From Aureibacter tunicatorum (lineage in GTDB: Bacteria > Bacteroidota > Bacteroidia > Cytophagales > Cyclobacteriaceae), in contig NZ_AP025305.1 in the NCBI RefSeq assembly GCF_036492635.1, forward strand, positions 930,001-994,000: a stretch of 64,000 nt of DNA, read 5' to 3'. Shown here one piece after another: positions 9,561 through 17,411 of the stretch. Both the position numbers and the translations under genes were made by a program. Within the stretch, counting starts at the first letter, position 1; the number at the start of each line of letters is the position of its first letter. The notes below the pieces were generated by a model. It saw only the letters and a list, made by a program, of their open reading frames with translations, ran no database searches and was not told the origin of the DNA.

Positions 9561-9588
9561 AAAATCCGCGGTTATGCGGATTTTTTTT
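9561..9588. terminator. Intrinsic terminator, probably bidirectional
   Basis: AAAATCCGC (9561-9569), loop of six, GCGGATTTT (9576-9584), followed by a T run. It ends the lipoprotein gene and, read the other way, the NfeD gene. Confidence 0.85.
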
Positions 9589-9600
9589 GCTTTTTGAATT

Positions 9601-11001
9601 TTACAATGAATTATCAATAGCTTTTTTTACCAAAAATGAATTTGCTACTTGACTGATGATAGTGATTTGCTCGCCTTTATCTATAAATTCTCCTCTGGTG
9701 TAGGCATCGTAAATCTCTCCCTCAATTTCTATCGTGCCACTTGGTCGAAGTTTGGAGTAGGCGGTACCCGTTTTTCCAATCATGTCATTTACTTCTTTTT
9801 TCACTGAATAGCCTTTATCGCTTTTCTGTTCATTTTCAAGGCTGATTCGTTTGAAGTATTTGGAAGATAGCAAGCTCTTGCCTGCAAGGAGCATGAAGAT
9901 AAATGAGCCTGTTAGCGATATTCCAACGACTAGAATGCTTTTGTTGATTTCCTCACCGGAGGTAAAAGTGAAATCGAAAAAGTCATTGTTTAGCATGGTT
10001 AAGACAAGGCCTATGACGACTAGTGCGATTCCTGATATGCCCGCTATTCCAAAACCGGGTATGACAAAGACTTCCAATCCTATGAGTATGACCCCTACGA
10101 TAAAACAGGCGATTTCCCAGTTTTCCGCAAGGCCATTGAGATAGTAGGGAACAAAATACAAAACAGCGGCAATGCCTGCTGCCAAGATTGGAAATCCAAT
10201 CCCAGGGCTTTGTAGCTCAAAATATATGCCTCCGAGAATGATCATGATCAGAATTCCGCTTACAGCAGGGTTGAGAAAGAAAGCGATAATTTTCTCGGCA
10301 GTGGTGACTTTGAAGTTATCGACTTCAGGATTGTCAATGTGATTTCTTTTTAGGATTTCTTCGATATTGTTCACTTCCGCGGTGCAAAATCCGTGTTTAA
10401 TCGCCTCTGAAGTAGAGAATGTCAGAACTTTTCCTTCTGTGGTCACGCTGTCTATTTGTATGCTTTCATCAACCATGGCTTCCGCTATTTGTGGATTCCT
10501 GCCTTTGGCCTCGGCTGTGGATCTCATGATGCTTCTCATGTATGATTGATATTTGTCGGGAGCCGCTTTGCCATCTTGCGTTACAACTGTAGCCGCGCCA
10601 ATACTAGCTCCGGGAGACATGTATATGCTATCGCAAGCTATTGAAATCAAGGCTCCTGCAGATGCTGCATCTTTGTTTATGAAAACGTAAATAGGAATTT
10701 CGCTTTCCAATATTTTGGTTCGAATGTCATCAGCATCGTTTACGGCTCCTCCATAAGTATCCATCTCAATGATGATCAGTTGAGCGCTGTCTTTTCTTGC
10801 GTGTTCCAGCGCTAGGTCGACTCTTCTGTTCATTCGAGGGTCGATGGGACCGTCAATCTTGAAGGTGAATACTTTTTCAATACTGTCAGTGCTTGCTGTT
10901 GCAGCCAAGCTTGTGGTTAAGGTCAATAAAAGCAATAATGCTTTAAGAAAATGCGGGCTAATTTTCATTTTTTTGATATTTGAAATAAAAAATTGCTTCA
11001 T
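9601..11001 (-). CDS. NfeD-family membrane serine protease
   Basis: A 466-residue long-form NfeD (NfeD1b type). After a signal peptide (to about residue 36) comes a ClpP/S49-like protease domain, about 45-215: the conserved EMDTYGGAVNDADDIR, then the nucleophile region KDAASAGALISIACD with the catalytic Ser in SAGA, and GASIGAATVV. Four or five membrane segments follow at about 235-365. The C-terminal OB-fold NfeD domain, about 405-466, contains GKTGTAYSKLRPSGTIEIEG. The family cleaves stomatin-like partners and is linked to membrane quality control. No adjacent SPFH/stomatin gene is visible in this window, which is less usual. An alternative start lies 11 codons in (MKISPHF). Confidence 0.9.
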   Translation of the reverse strand: MKQFFISNIKKMKISPHFLKALLLLLTLTTSLAATASTDSIEKVFTFKIDGPIDPRMNRRVDLALEHARKDSAQLIIIEMDTYGGAVNDADDIRTKILESEIPIYVFINKDAASAGALISIACDSIYMSPGASIGAATVVTQDGKAAPDKYQSYMRSIMRSTAEAKGRNPQIAEAMVDESIQIDSVTTEGKVLTFSTSEAIKHGFCTAEVNNIEEILKRNHIDNPEVDNFKVTTAEKIIAFFLNPAVSGILIMIILGGIYFELQSPGIGFPILAAGIAAVLYFVPYYLNGLAENWEIACFIVGVILIGLEVFVIPGFGIAGISGIALVVIGLVLTMLNNDFFDFTFTSGEEINKSILVVGISLTGSFIFMLLAGKSLLSSKYFKRISLENEQKSDKGYSVKKEVNDMIGKTGTAYSKLRPSGTIEIEGEIYDAYTRGEFIDKGEQITIISQVANSFLVKKAIDNSL

Positions 11002-11097
11002 AGATTCAAAAGTCTTTCAAATGCTTTTGTAATTTAATTATTTCTGTCAATTTTAATAAAAAAATCCATTCATTGTCTTAAGCGAACATGTATAAGC

Positions 11098-11937
11098 TTG
11101 GCAAATTCAATCAAAACATTTGTTTATTTGAAATCGAAACTACAATATGAGTCTCCGGGATTGATTTGGAACTCAGTCATGGACCCCGATCAAGGGCTAA
11201 TGGTTCTTGAGGAGAGAGATCAAGCGAATATGGAAATGACTTTCAGTTGCATAGATCTACTGAATGACAAGGTTTTGTTCGAAGGCTTGTTGTTTGAGGA
11301 TTCTTGGAATTTGGGCATAAATGCCCTGATGGGAAACTTGATGATTATGCACAAGTACAAAGATGCGGATAATCCTATCGTTGAGAAAGTATTTGCATAT
11401 GATATTAATAAAGAGGCCATACTATGGGAAGCCGAGAATTTTGGCATTGAAAGAGTCTCAGAAGATTCATTAATTGGCTACTTTGAAAGAGAAGGGGAGC
11501 ATTTTCCACATGTTTTGGATATAATGACCGGAGAGGCTGAGTATTTGGATGATCAAGCGTACAAGGAAGCATTGATCGGCGCAGCTAAAAAAGGCGCGGA
11601 GAAAATGGATGAAAGCTTGGCGCAATATCCTTTGCATTATACGGAGGAGAATGACCATTTTGAGACTTTCCGCAAATTTATCGAGCAAAAGATGGGCTTA
11701 AAGCCTGAGAAAGCTGTTGACTATTTGGAAACAGATACTTGGCTCATACTTTCTTTTTATACAATTAAAGGCAATGGATTGGACAACATTTTGCTGGTCT
11801 TGGATAAGGATGGAAATGTATTGTTGAACACATTAATCAATGCAAATAGCAAGGGAATCGCTTTTGATCCTTTTTTTGTGTATCAGAATAAGTTAATTTT
11901 CGTAAGAGATAGAGGCGAATTATGCATTTTTGAATAA
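11098..11937 (+). CDS. Bacteroidota-specific hypothetical protein, possibly DUF4905
   Basis: A 279-residue cytoplasmic protein without signal peptide or membrane segments. The start LQYESPGLIWNSVMDPDQGLMVLEERD and the later DINKEAILWEAENFGIERVSEDSLIGYF recall the DUF4905 family of Bacteroidota, a small beta-propeller-like group of unknown function. I hold this lightly. The start is unclear: the open frame begins at 11038, contains no ATG near the front, and the given start is a TTG at 11098. An ATG at 11088 lies in another frame and stops after 20 codons, so either a non-ATG start is used or a frameshift has separated the true start. Confidence 0.68.
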   Translation: MANSIKTFVYLKSKLQYESPGLIWNSVMDPDQGLMVLEERDQANMEMTFSCIDLLNDKVLFEGLLFEDSWNLGINALMGNLMIMHKYKDADNPIVEKVFAYDINKEAILWEAENFGIERVSEDSLIGYFEREGEHFPHVLDIMTGEAEYLDDQAYKEALIGAAKKGAEKMDESLAQYPLHYTEENDHFETFRKFIEQKMGLKPEKAVDYLETDTWLILSFYTIKGNGLDNILLVLDKDGNVLLNTLINANSKGIAFDPFFVYQNKLIFVRDRGELCIFE

Positions 11938-11940
11938 TTT

Positions 11941-11968
11941 AGCCCAAAAAATATATTTTTCGGCTTAT
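11941..11968 (+). terminator. Weak terminator-like hairpin
   Basis: AGCC at 11941-11944 and GGCT at 11962-11965 enclose complementary A and T tracts, followed by TATTTTAT. Weak but placed directly after the preceding stop codon. Confidence 0.4.
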
Positions 11969-12006
11969 TTTATAAATATTGGCCACAGAATCGAAATGAA
12001 TTGTCT

Positions 12007-13095
12007 ATGAAAAGAATATTTGTTGCTTTTATTCTAATGATGTTCGCCCAAGGGGCTAGTGCGGTGATTATGCCAAAGGACTCGGTTGGAGTATCGCAAA
12101 AAGAAGACAAACGCTATATTTTGCATAAGGTGGTTTCCGGCGAAGGGCTTTACAGTATTTCTAGAAAATACAATGTGAGCATAGAGGAAATCAAGAAAGC
12201 CAATCCTTCGACTAGTGACGGGTTGGTAGTGGGTGAGGTATTGAATATTCCTTTTGCTATTGCCAAAAGCTCTACTAAAAGCGAAGCAAAAACTGTAACC
12301 GCGTCTTTGGAAATATCTGGGAATGCTTTGACTCATGAAGTGAAAGCAGGAGAAACCTTGTTTAGCATTTCAAGAAAGTATAGTGTTCCGGTTGCAAAAT
12401 TAGTTCAAGCTAATGGCTTGGAGGATAATCCGAATATCAAGGTCGGACAGAAGCTGAATGTGCCTGTGTTGCATGCCTCTAAGACAGTGAAAAAAGCTGC
12501 AGTGCTTAGCACGTCATCAGATTCGAAAGTTTACCATTTGGTAAAAGCTGGAGAGACTATGTTCAGCTTGTCAAGGGCTTATGGTATAACTGTTGATGAA
12601 TTGAAAAACTGGAACAACTTGTCAACGAATACGCTTAGCGTTGGAGACCGACTAATTGTTGGGAATGATAAATCAGGAGCCACAGAGGAATCTCCAAAAG
12701 CCGTTCAAGCTACTGCTGTTCAGCCTAGAGATTATAAATCCGCAGTGAATACAAACCCTGAGAATAGGCTTTCTATTCCAATAAGTGTTGGAAGAACGGT
12801 GGATGCGAGCGGGAAAGTGACAGAGGTGGGTGTTGCTGAAATAATGGACGGCTCTGATGATACTAACAAATATTTGGGCTTGCATAGGTCAGCGCCTGTG
12901 GGCACAATCATTCAGGTTAAGAATGATATGACAAAGCATACTGTATTTGTTAGAATAATAGGAAGATTGCCGGATACAGGAATTAATGAGAAGACTCTGA
13001 TTAGAATATCAAAGAAGGCTTACGAGAGATTGGGAGGAAAGGATTACTCCTTCCCGGTTGAGTTGACTTATATTGAATCAGACATCGAAGAGTAA
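12007..13095 (+). CDS. Triple LysM protein with RlpA-like C-terminal domain
   Basis: Exported peptidoglycan-associated protein of 362 residues. The ATG at 12007 (MKRIFVAFILMMFAQGASA) gives a clean signal peptide; an in-frame TTG at 12001 is less likely. Three LysM repeats follow, at about 36-85, 108-155 and 172-218, each with the pattern GETLFSISRKYSV...L..ANGL....I..GQ.L..P; the first has GEGLYSIS. After a linker, the C-terminal ~100 residues (GVAEIMDGSDDTNKYLGLHRSAPVGTII and VFVRIIGRLPDTG) resemble the double-psi beta-barrel of RlpA, with the substrate-groove residues partly altered. Its likely role is binding glycan at the cell wall, perhaps during division or envelope remodelling (inference). 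Confidence 0.88.
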   Translation: MKRIFVAFILMMFAQGASAVIMPKDSVGVSQKEDKRYILHKVVSGEGLYSISRKYNVSIEEIKKANPSTSDGLVVGEVLNIPFAIAKSSTKSEAKTVTASLEISGNALTHEVKAGETLFSISRKYSVPVAKLVQANGLEDNPNIKVGQKLNVPVLHASKTVKKAAVLSTSSDSKVYHLVKAGETMFSLSRAYGITVDELKNWNNLSTNTLSVGDRLIVGNDKSGATEESPKAVQATAVQPRDYKSAVNTNPENRLSIPISVGRTVDASGKVTEVGVAEIMDGSDDTNKYLGLHRSAPVGTIIQVKNDMTKHTVFVRIIGRLPDTGINEKTLIRISKKAYERLGGKDYSFPVELTYIESDIEE

Positions 13096-13118
13096 GATAT
13101 TACGTAGTTGATCAAATG

Positions 13119-13145
13119 AAGTGAACCTTAGTGTTCACTTTTTTT
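13119..13145 (+). terminator. Intrinsic terminator
   Basis: AAGTGAAC (13119-13126) pairs with GTTCACTT (13133-13140), followed by a T run; ends the LysM gene. Confidence 0.85.
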
Positions 13146-13167
13146 GTTATCGCATAGATAGTAAGAT

Positions 13168-13944
13168 ATGGACACTGGATTTGTGGAGGAGCTTTTGGAG
13201 GAAAAGTTCGCCTTGTATAATAGACATGACTTTATAGAGAATGACCCGATCAGCATACCGCATCGCTATAATTCTTGTCGTCAGGATATTGAAATTACAG
13301 GTTTTTGGGCTTCAATATTGGCTTGGGGACAGCGTAAAACGATCATCAAGAAATGCCATCAATTATTTGAAATGATGGATCATAGTCCTTATGAATTTAT
13401 AAAGCATCATAGCGAAGAGGATTTAAGACCATTCTTGAATTTCAAGCATCGCACATTCAACGATGTGGATACTTTGTACTTCATTTCTTTCCTTAAACAT
13501 TTCTATGAACAGCATGATACGCTTGAGGATGCATTTTTGTTAAATGAAAATGCTTCTGATTCGAACATGGAGAAAAACCTAATAGGCTTTCATGACTATT
13601 TTTGCGGTTTGGACCATTTCCCTTCCAGAACTCGCAAGCATATAGCTACTCCAGCGAGAAAGTCGGCTTGCAAGCGAATCAACATGTTTTTGAGGTGGAT
13701 GGTCAGAGATGATGAGCAAGGTGTGGATTTTGGTATCTGGAAAAGAATAGAGACTTCCAAGTTGGTGTGTCCATGCGATGTGCATGTGGATCGCGTGGCG
13801 AGAAAGTTGGGCTTGATTAGTAGAAAGCAGACAGATTGGATAACGGCTGTTGAGTTGACGGAGAATTTGAAGAAATTTGATCCAAATGATCCCGTAAAGT
13901 ATGATTTCGCTTTGTTTGGGTTGGGAGTCGAAGGGGAACTATAA
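13168..13944 (+). CDS. TIGR02757 (DUF2400) family protein
   Basis: A 258-residue cytoplasmic protein of the TIGR02757 family, widespread in Bacteroidota and of unknown biochemical role. Recognised from the N-terminal YNRHDFIENDPISIPHRY, ITGFWASILAWGQRKTIIKK, and the C-terminal FLRWMVRDDEQGVDFGIWK with LVCPCDVHVDRVARKLGLI. The last block resembles the metal/DNA-binding end of helix-hairpin-helix DNA glycosylases, so a nucleic-acid role is plausible (inference). The length is full for the family. It ends at a terminator shared with the convergent pyrE gene. Confidence 0.87.
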   Translation: MDTGFVEELLEEKFALYNRHDFIENDPISIPHRYNSCRQDIEITGFWASILAWGQRKTIIKKCHQLFEMMDHSPYEFIKHHSEEDLRPFLNFKHRTFNDVDTLYFISFLKHFYEQHDTLEDAFLLNENASDSNMEKNLIGFHDYFCGLDHFPSRTRKHIATPARKSACKRINMFLRWMVRDDEQGVDFGIWKRIETSKLVCPCDVHVDRVARKLGLISRKQTDWITAVELTENLKKFDPNDPVKYDFALFGLGVEGEL

Positions 13945-13949
13945 AAAAA

Positions 13950-13978
13950 AATCCAGCGATTAAGCAAACCGCTGGATT
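13950..13978. terminator. Bidirectional terminator
   Basis: AATCCAGCG (13950-13958) pairs with CGCTGGATT (13970-13978) between the convergent TIGR02757 and pyrE genes, with an A run on the left that supplies the U tract for the minus strand. Confidence 0.8.
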
Positions 13979-14013
13979 CATCCATATTCTCTCTGTTATT
14001 CCAGTGAACAGGT

Positions 14014-14661
14014 TTATTTATTCCAAGTTGCTGGATCTTTTCTCCACTCTTGCAGTGCTTCCACATCAGATTCTTTGATATAATCCATGTCCTTAGCCAC
14101 TTTCAGCATTTCTTCATAATCGGAAAGGCATACAAAAGGAACTTTAGCGTTTTCGAAGTTTTCGTCCGCTAGTGCGAATCCATAAGTAAATATGGCCGCT
14201 AGTCCTAATACTTCTGCTCCAGCTTCTTTAAGGGCGTCAGCGGCTTTTAAAGAGCTTCCTCCAGTAGAAATCAAATCTTCAATAAGCACTACTTTTTGGC
14301 CTGGCTTCAGCAAGCCTTCTATCATATTGCCCATGCCATGACCTTTTGGCTTTGATCTCACATAGTTGAATGGCAAGCCAAGTTCTTCCGCCACCAAAGC
14401 TCCTTGAGGAATTCCAGCAGTAGCAACGCCAGCGATGCATTCCGCATCAGGGAAGTTCGTTTTTATAGCTTCCGCTAAGGCTTTTTTGATATATGTTCTG
14501 ATTTCCGGGTAAGAAAGCGACATTCTGTTGTCGCAATAGATAGGCGAGTTCCACCCTGAGCTCCATGTGAACGGCTCTTGTGGTCTAAGCTTGATAGCTT
14601 CAATGTCCAATAACATTTTAGCTACATTTTTAGCGATTTCCTGATTATTATTTGCGTCCAT
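14014..14661 (-). CDS. pyrE: Orotate phosphoribosyltransferase
   Basis: Catalyses orotate plus PRPP to orotidine monophosphate in pyrimidine synthesis. The 215-residue sequence has the PRPP-binding loop VVLIEDLISTGGSSLKAA (acidic pair ED before the TGGS phosphate loop), the substrate segment SSGWNSPIYCDNR near residue 33, and YVRSKPKGHGMGNMIEG, the flexible catalytic loop. Full length for the family. It is not in a pyrimidine operon: the Nudix gene is divergent on one side and TIGR02757 convergent on the other. The PRPP synthase gene prs is only 3 kb away on the same strand, but unrelated genes intervene. Confidence 0.95.
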   Translation of the reverse strand: MDANNNQEIAKNVAKMLLDIEAIKLRPQEPFTWSSGWNSPIYCDNRMSLSYPEIRTYIKKALAEAIKTNFPDAECIAGVATAGIPQGALVAEELGLPFNYVRSKPKGHGMGNMIEGLLKPGQKVVLIEDLISTGGSSLKAADALKEAGAEVLGLAAIFTYGFALADENFENAKVPFVCLSDYEEMLKVAKDMDYIKESDVEALQEWRKDPATWNK

Positions 14662-14757
14662 GCGACAAAGTTAAAATAAAAATACGTCAAGGCTTATTTG
14701 AAAAGGAACTATTTTCCCATTTTTGGGCAATATTATCAATGTAACAATGATGACATT

Positions 14758-15441
14758 ATGAATAGAACCATATATTTCAATGAATTGGCTGTGGAGTTTC
14801 TTGTTGGGAACAAGATCATCCATCAGGATTTTGACAGTATTTTGAAAAATTTTCAGACTGATCAAGATTTGACAAGTTTGGCAGGAGTTGTTTTGATCGA
14901 ACATGTGTCTTTTGAGAATGAGGATCAATTCATCAAGGTTTTAATGAATAAGGACCTGTCCGAGCTTAGTAAGCTTCATGTTATTGTTGATGAGATTCAG
15001 TTTAATAGAATTGTAGCAGGCCTTGCTATAGTGGAAGCAGCTGGAGGTTTGGTCGAAAACAGCAATAAGGAGCTATTGATGATCAAAAGACTCGGAAAGT
15101 GGGATTTGCCCAAGGGAAAAATCGAAAAAGGAGAAGGCAAGGAAGAGGGAGCTCTTAGAGAAGTCGAAGAGGAATGCAGTGTGGAAGTGGAAAGCGAGGG
15201 GTATTTTGATACGACTTGGCATACTTATTTTGACCGAAAAGGAAAAGCTTGCCTCAAGCCTACTTATTGGTATGAGATGTCTTGCTTGAATGATAAAAAG
15301 ATGGCTCCTCAGCTTATTGAGGACATAGAAGAGGTAAAGTGGGTGTCTAGTGCGGAGTTGGAAGATAAGATGCAAGATACTTACGCTTCATTAAGAGAAT
15401 TGTTGAAAAAATACATTGAAAAAAATACAAGCAATAATTAG
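14758..15441 (+). CDS. Nudix hydrolase
   Basis: A 227-residue protein with a ~90-residue N-terminal extension and a Nudix fold from about 95 to 225. The Nudix box is GKIEKGEGKEEGALREVEEE followed by CS: the G-x5-E-x7-REVxEE core that binds Mg is intact, but the usual Gly after it is Ser. It probably hydrolyses a nucleoside diphosphate derivative; the substrate is unknown. The ATG at 14758 (MNRTIYFNEL) is preferred over an in-frame TTG at 14698, which would overlap the divergent pyrE promoter. The N-terminal part, with a regular mix of helix and strand, is family-typical for Bacteroidota members. Confidence 0.87.
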   Translation: MNRTIYFNELAVEFLVGNKIIHQDFDSILKNFQTDQDLTSLAGVVLIEHVSFENEDQFIKVLMNKDLSELSKLHVIVDEIQFNRIVAGLAIVEAAGGLVENSNKELLMIKRLGKWDLPKGKIEKGEGKEEGALREVEEECSVEVESEGYFDTTWHTYFDRKGKACLKPTYWYEMSCLNDKKMAPQLIEDIEEVKWVSSAELEDKMQDTYASLRELLKKYIEKNTSNN

Positions 15442-15502
15442 CTGATTTTCTTGCCAATACAGCATACTGGTTAAATTGCATTGCCATTTTTTTGTTCATT
15501 AG

Positions 15503-15533
15503 TTTGAAAATAAGAAAATATCGATTATGTTTG
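15503..15533 (+). promoter_or_regulatory. Bacteroidota housekeeping promoter of the tRNA array
   Basis: TTTG at 15503-15506, exactly 19 bases, then TATGTTTG at 15526-15533, matching the -33 TTTG and -7 TAnnTTTG consensus. Transcription would start near 15540, about 25 bases before the first tRNA. Confidence 0.75.
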
Positions 15534-15565
15534 CAGTCCCTTAAGCAAAGGGAAAACAAATCAAA

Positions 15566-15640
15566 CACGGGTGTAGCTCAATTGGTAGAGTAGTGGTCTC
15601 CAAAACCATTGGTTGTGGGTTCGAGTCCTACCGCCCGTGC
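15566..15640 (+). tRNA. tRNA-Trp (CCA), copy 1
   Basis: Full cloverleaf: acceptor CACGGGT pairs with GCCCGTG, anticodon stem GTGGT/ACCAT around loop CTCCAAA (anticodon CCA), T arm with TTCGAGT. The 3' CCA is not encoded. First gene of a six-tRNA array. Confidence 0.96.
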
Positions 15641-15649
15641 TTCTTAATC

Positions 15650-15723
15650 GCCTCCATAGCTCAGCTGGCCAGAGCAACTGACTTGTAATCAGTAGGTCGT
15701 TGGTTCGAATCCGACTGGAGGCT
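15650..15723 (+). tRNA. tRNA-Thr (TGT), copy 1
   Basis: Acceptor GCCTCCA pairs with TGGAGGC; anticodon stem ACTGA/TCAGT encloses CTTGTAA (anticodon TGT); T arm with TTCGAAT. CCA not encoded. Confidence 0.96.
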
Positions 15724-15742
15724 CAAAGAAAATAACTTATTC

Positions 15743-15816
15743 GCCTCCATAGCTCAGCTGGCCAGAGCAACTGACTTGTAATCAGTAGGTCGTTGGTTCG
15801 AATCCGACTGGAGGCT
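15743..15816 (+). tRNA. tRNA-Thr (TGT), copy 2
   Basis: Identical over its 74 bases to copy 1; separated from it by a 19-base spacer that recurs almost unchanged after the next copies. Confidence 0.96.
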
Positions 15817-15834
15817 CAAGAAAATAACTTATTC

Positions 15835-15908
15835 GCCTCCATAGCTCAGCTGGCCAGAGCAACTGACTTGTAATCAGTAGGTCGTTGGTTCGAATCCGAC
15901 TGGAGGCT
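15835..15908 (+). tRNA. tRNA-Thr (TGT), copy 3
   Basis: Identical to the other threonine copies; the preceding spacer is 18 bases, differing from the first by one A. Confidence 0.96.
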
Positions 15909-15925
15909 CAAGAAAATAACTTATC

Positions 15926-15999
15926 GCCTCCATAGCTCAGCTGGCCAGAGCAACTGACTTGTAATCAGTAGGTCGTTGGTTCGAATCCGACTGGAGGCT
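15926..15999 (+). tRNA. tRNA-Thr (TGT), copy 4
   Basis: Identical to the other threonine copies; the preceding spacer is 17 bases. Only four bases separate it from the second tRNA-Trp. Confidence 0.96.
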
Positions 16000-16003
16000 C
16001 ACA

Positions 16004-16078
16004 CACGGGTGTAGCTCAATTGGTAGAGTAGTGGTCTCCAAAACCATTGGTTGTGGGTTCGAGTCCTACCGCCCGTGC
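16004..16078 (+). tRNA. tRNA-Trp (CCA), copy 2
   Basis: Identical to the first tRNA-Trp over all 75 bases. It closes the array and is followed by an intrinsic terminator. Confidence 0.96.
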
Positions 16079-16090
16079 TGCGAAAGAAAA

Positions 16091-16116
16091 AGGCTTGCGA
16101 TTGCAAGCCTTTTTTA
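16091..16116. terminator. Terminator between tRNA array and pth
   Basis: AGGCTTGC (16091-16098), loop GATT, GCAAGCCT (16103-16110), then a T run; the A run on the left lets it also end pth on the minus strand. Confidence 0.85.
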
Positions 16117-16677
16117 TTTTGTGTTTCCGAAGTTCATGGCTCTTTCTATACCTATGGTGCAGAAATTGTGAATGATTTCTATGCTTTTGTCGATAAGCAA
16201 AGGTAGTTCGGCTTCTTCGTTGTTGTTGAATTTTCCTAATACAAAATCAGCTTGCCTTCCTTTAGGATAGTCGTCGCCTATGCCGAATCTTAATCTAGCG
16301 TAATTTTGTCCGCCTGTGACGCTTTCAATGTCTTTCAGTCCATTGTGTCCCGCGCTTGATCCTTTGGCTTTTAGCCTTAACTTGCCAAAAGGGATTGCTA
16401 GATCGTCGACCAGTACTATGATGTTTTCCTTAGGGATTTTAAGGGTTTTCATCCAGTGGTTGACGGATCTTCCGCTTAAGTTCATGTAGGTTGTTGGCTT
16501 TATCATATGGATGATTCTGCCTTTGTGTTTGTATTCGCAGTGAAATGCTAATCTGTCGGAATCGAAGCTGACATTGTTTTCTTTAGCCATTTGATCTACG
16601 ATCATGAAGCCGATGTTGTGTCTGGTTCTGTCGTATTCGGGGCCTATATTGCCAAGGCCGACAACAAGGTATTTCAT
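16114..16677 (-). CDS. pth: Peptidyl-tRNA hydrolase
   Basis: Releases tRNA from prematurely dropped peptidyl-tRNA in the cytoplasm. The 187-residue sequence begins with the family signature YLVVGLGNIGPEYDRTRHNI, including the catalytic His (residue 21). It continues with KPTTYMNLSGRSV (conserved Asn), VLVDDLAIPFGKLRLKAKGS and the SAGHNGLKDIE segment with the conserved His and Asn. Full length. It probably shares a transcript with rplY just upstream, a common pairing in bacteria, although a hairpin lies between them. Confidence 0.96.
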   Translation of the reverse strand: MKYLVVGLGNIGPEYDRTRHNIGFMIVDQMAKENNVSFDSDRLAFHCEYKHKGRIIHMIKPTTYMNLSGRSVNHWMKTLKIPKENIIVLVDDLAIPFGKLRLKAKGSSAGHNGLKDIESVTGGQNYARLRFGIGDDYPKGRQADFVLGKFNNNEEAELPLLIDKSIEIIHNFCTIGIERAMNFGNTK

Positions 16678-16731
16678 GGTGTTATGTATTTCTTGTGAAA
16701 ATGATTAAAGCTAATAATTATTGTTCAAAAA

Positions 16732-16760
16732 AAAATCCCGCCAATCTATGACGGGATTTT
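16732..16760 (-). terminator. Terminator after rplY
   Basis: AAAATCCCG (16732-16740) pairs with CGGGATTTT (16752-16760); on the minus strand a U run follows. It may limit read-through from rplY into pth. Confidence 0.75.
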
Positions 16761-16780
16761 CGTAAGAAGTTGAATATGTA

Positions 16781-17353
16781 TTAAGCTTCTTCGTTCATCT
16801 TACTTCTCAACGCTCTTGGTATAGTGATAGAAGCGATTGATGTAGATGTGTTGTTCAAGATTTCGTAGTTCTCAGGAGAAAGAGACTCAACCTTAACCGT
16901 TTTACCCAATTCTAGGTGACTAACGTCAACTTTGATAGATTCAGGCATGTTCTCAGGAGTAGCTTGTACTCTTAGTTTTCTTGTCTTAAGAACAAGTTTA
17001 CCACCGACAGAAACACCAGGAGCATTTCCTGTTAATTCAACAGGGATGTCCATTTTTGTTTCTTTGCCATCTTGTAGTAGCAAGAAGTCAGCGTGCAACA
17101 AGTTGTCGCTTACTGGATGGTATTGAGAATCTTGAAGAATTGCTTTGTATTCTTGACCTTCGATATTCAATGTTACGAAGTAAGCATTTGGAGTGTAGAT
17201 AAGGTCTCTGAAAAAGTATGCGTCAGCAGAGAAGTGAACTTGCTCGCCACCACCATAAAGCACACATGGAACCTTAGCTTCGTTTCTCAAAGCTTTAGCT
17301 TCAGTTTTTCCGAGATTTGCTCTTTTATACCCTATAATCTCTAAAGTTTTCAT
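16781..17353 (-). CDS. rplY: 50S ribosomal protein L25 (Ctc form)
   Basis: Binds 5S rRNA in the large ribosomal subunit. The 190-residue sequence is the long Ctc-type L25: an N-terminal L25 beta-barrel (residues 1-90, with RANLGKTEAKALRNEAKVPCVLYGG) plus a C-terminal TL5-like domain (about 95-185, with DIPVELTGNAPGVSVGGKL and RKLRVQATPENMPESIKVDV). It lies between prs and pth on the same strand, the conserved order prs-rplY-pth of many bacteria. 58 bases separate it from prs. Confidence 0.96.
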   Translation of the reverse strand: MKTLEIIGYKRANLGKTEAKALRNEAKVPCVLYGGGEQVHFSADAYFFRDLIYTPNAYFVTLNIEGQEYKAILQDSQYHPVSDNLLHADFLLLQDGKETKMDIPVELTGNAPGVSVGGKLVLKTRKLRVQATPENMPESIKVDVSHLELGKTVKVESLSPENYEILNNTSTSIASITIPRALRSKMNEEA

Positions 17354-17411
17354 AATAAATGAATTTAAATAAGTTGAATATATAGTAAATAAATAAAATT
17401 TATTTCATTAA

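Noticed and set aside
15566-16078. CRISPR-like appearance of regular near-identical repeats
   Set aside because: The repeat units fold as complete tRNAs and the spacers are themselves near-identical, unlike CRISPR spacers.
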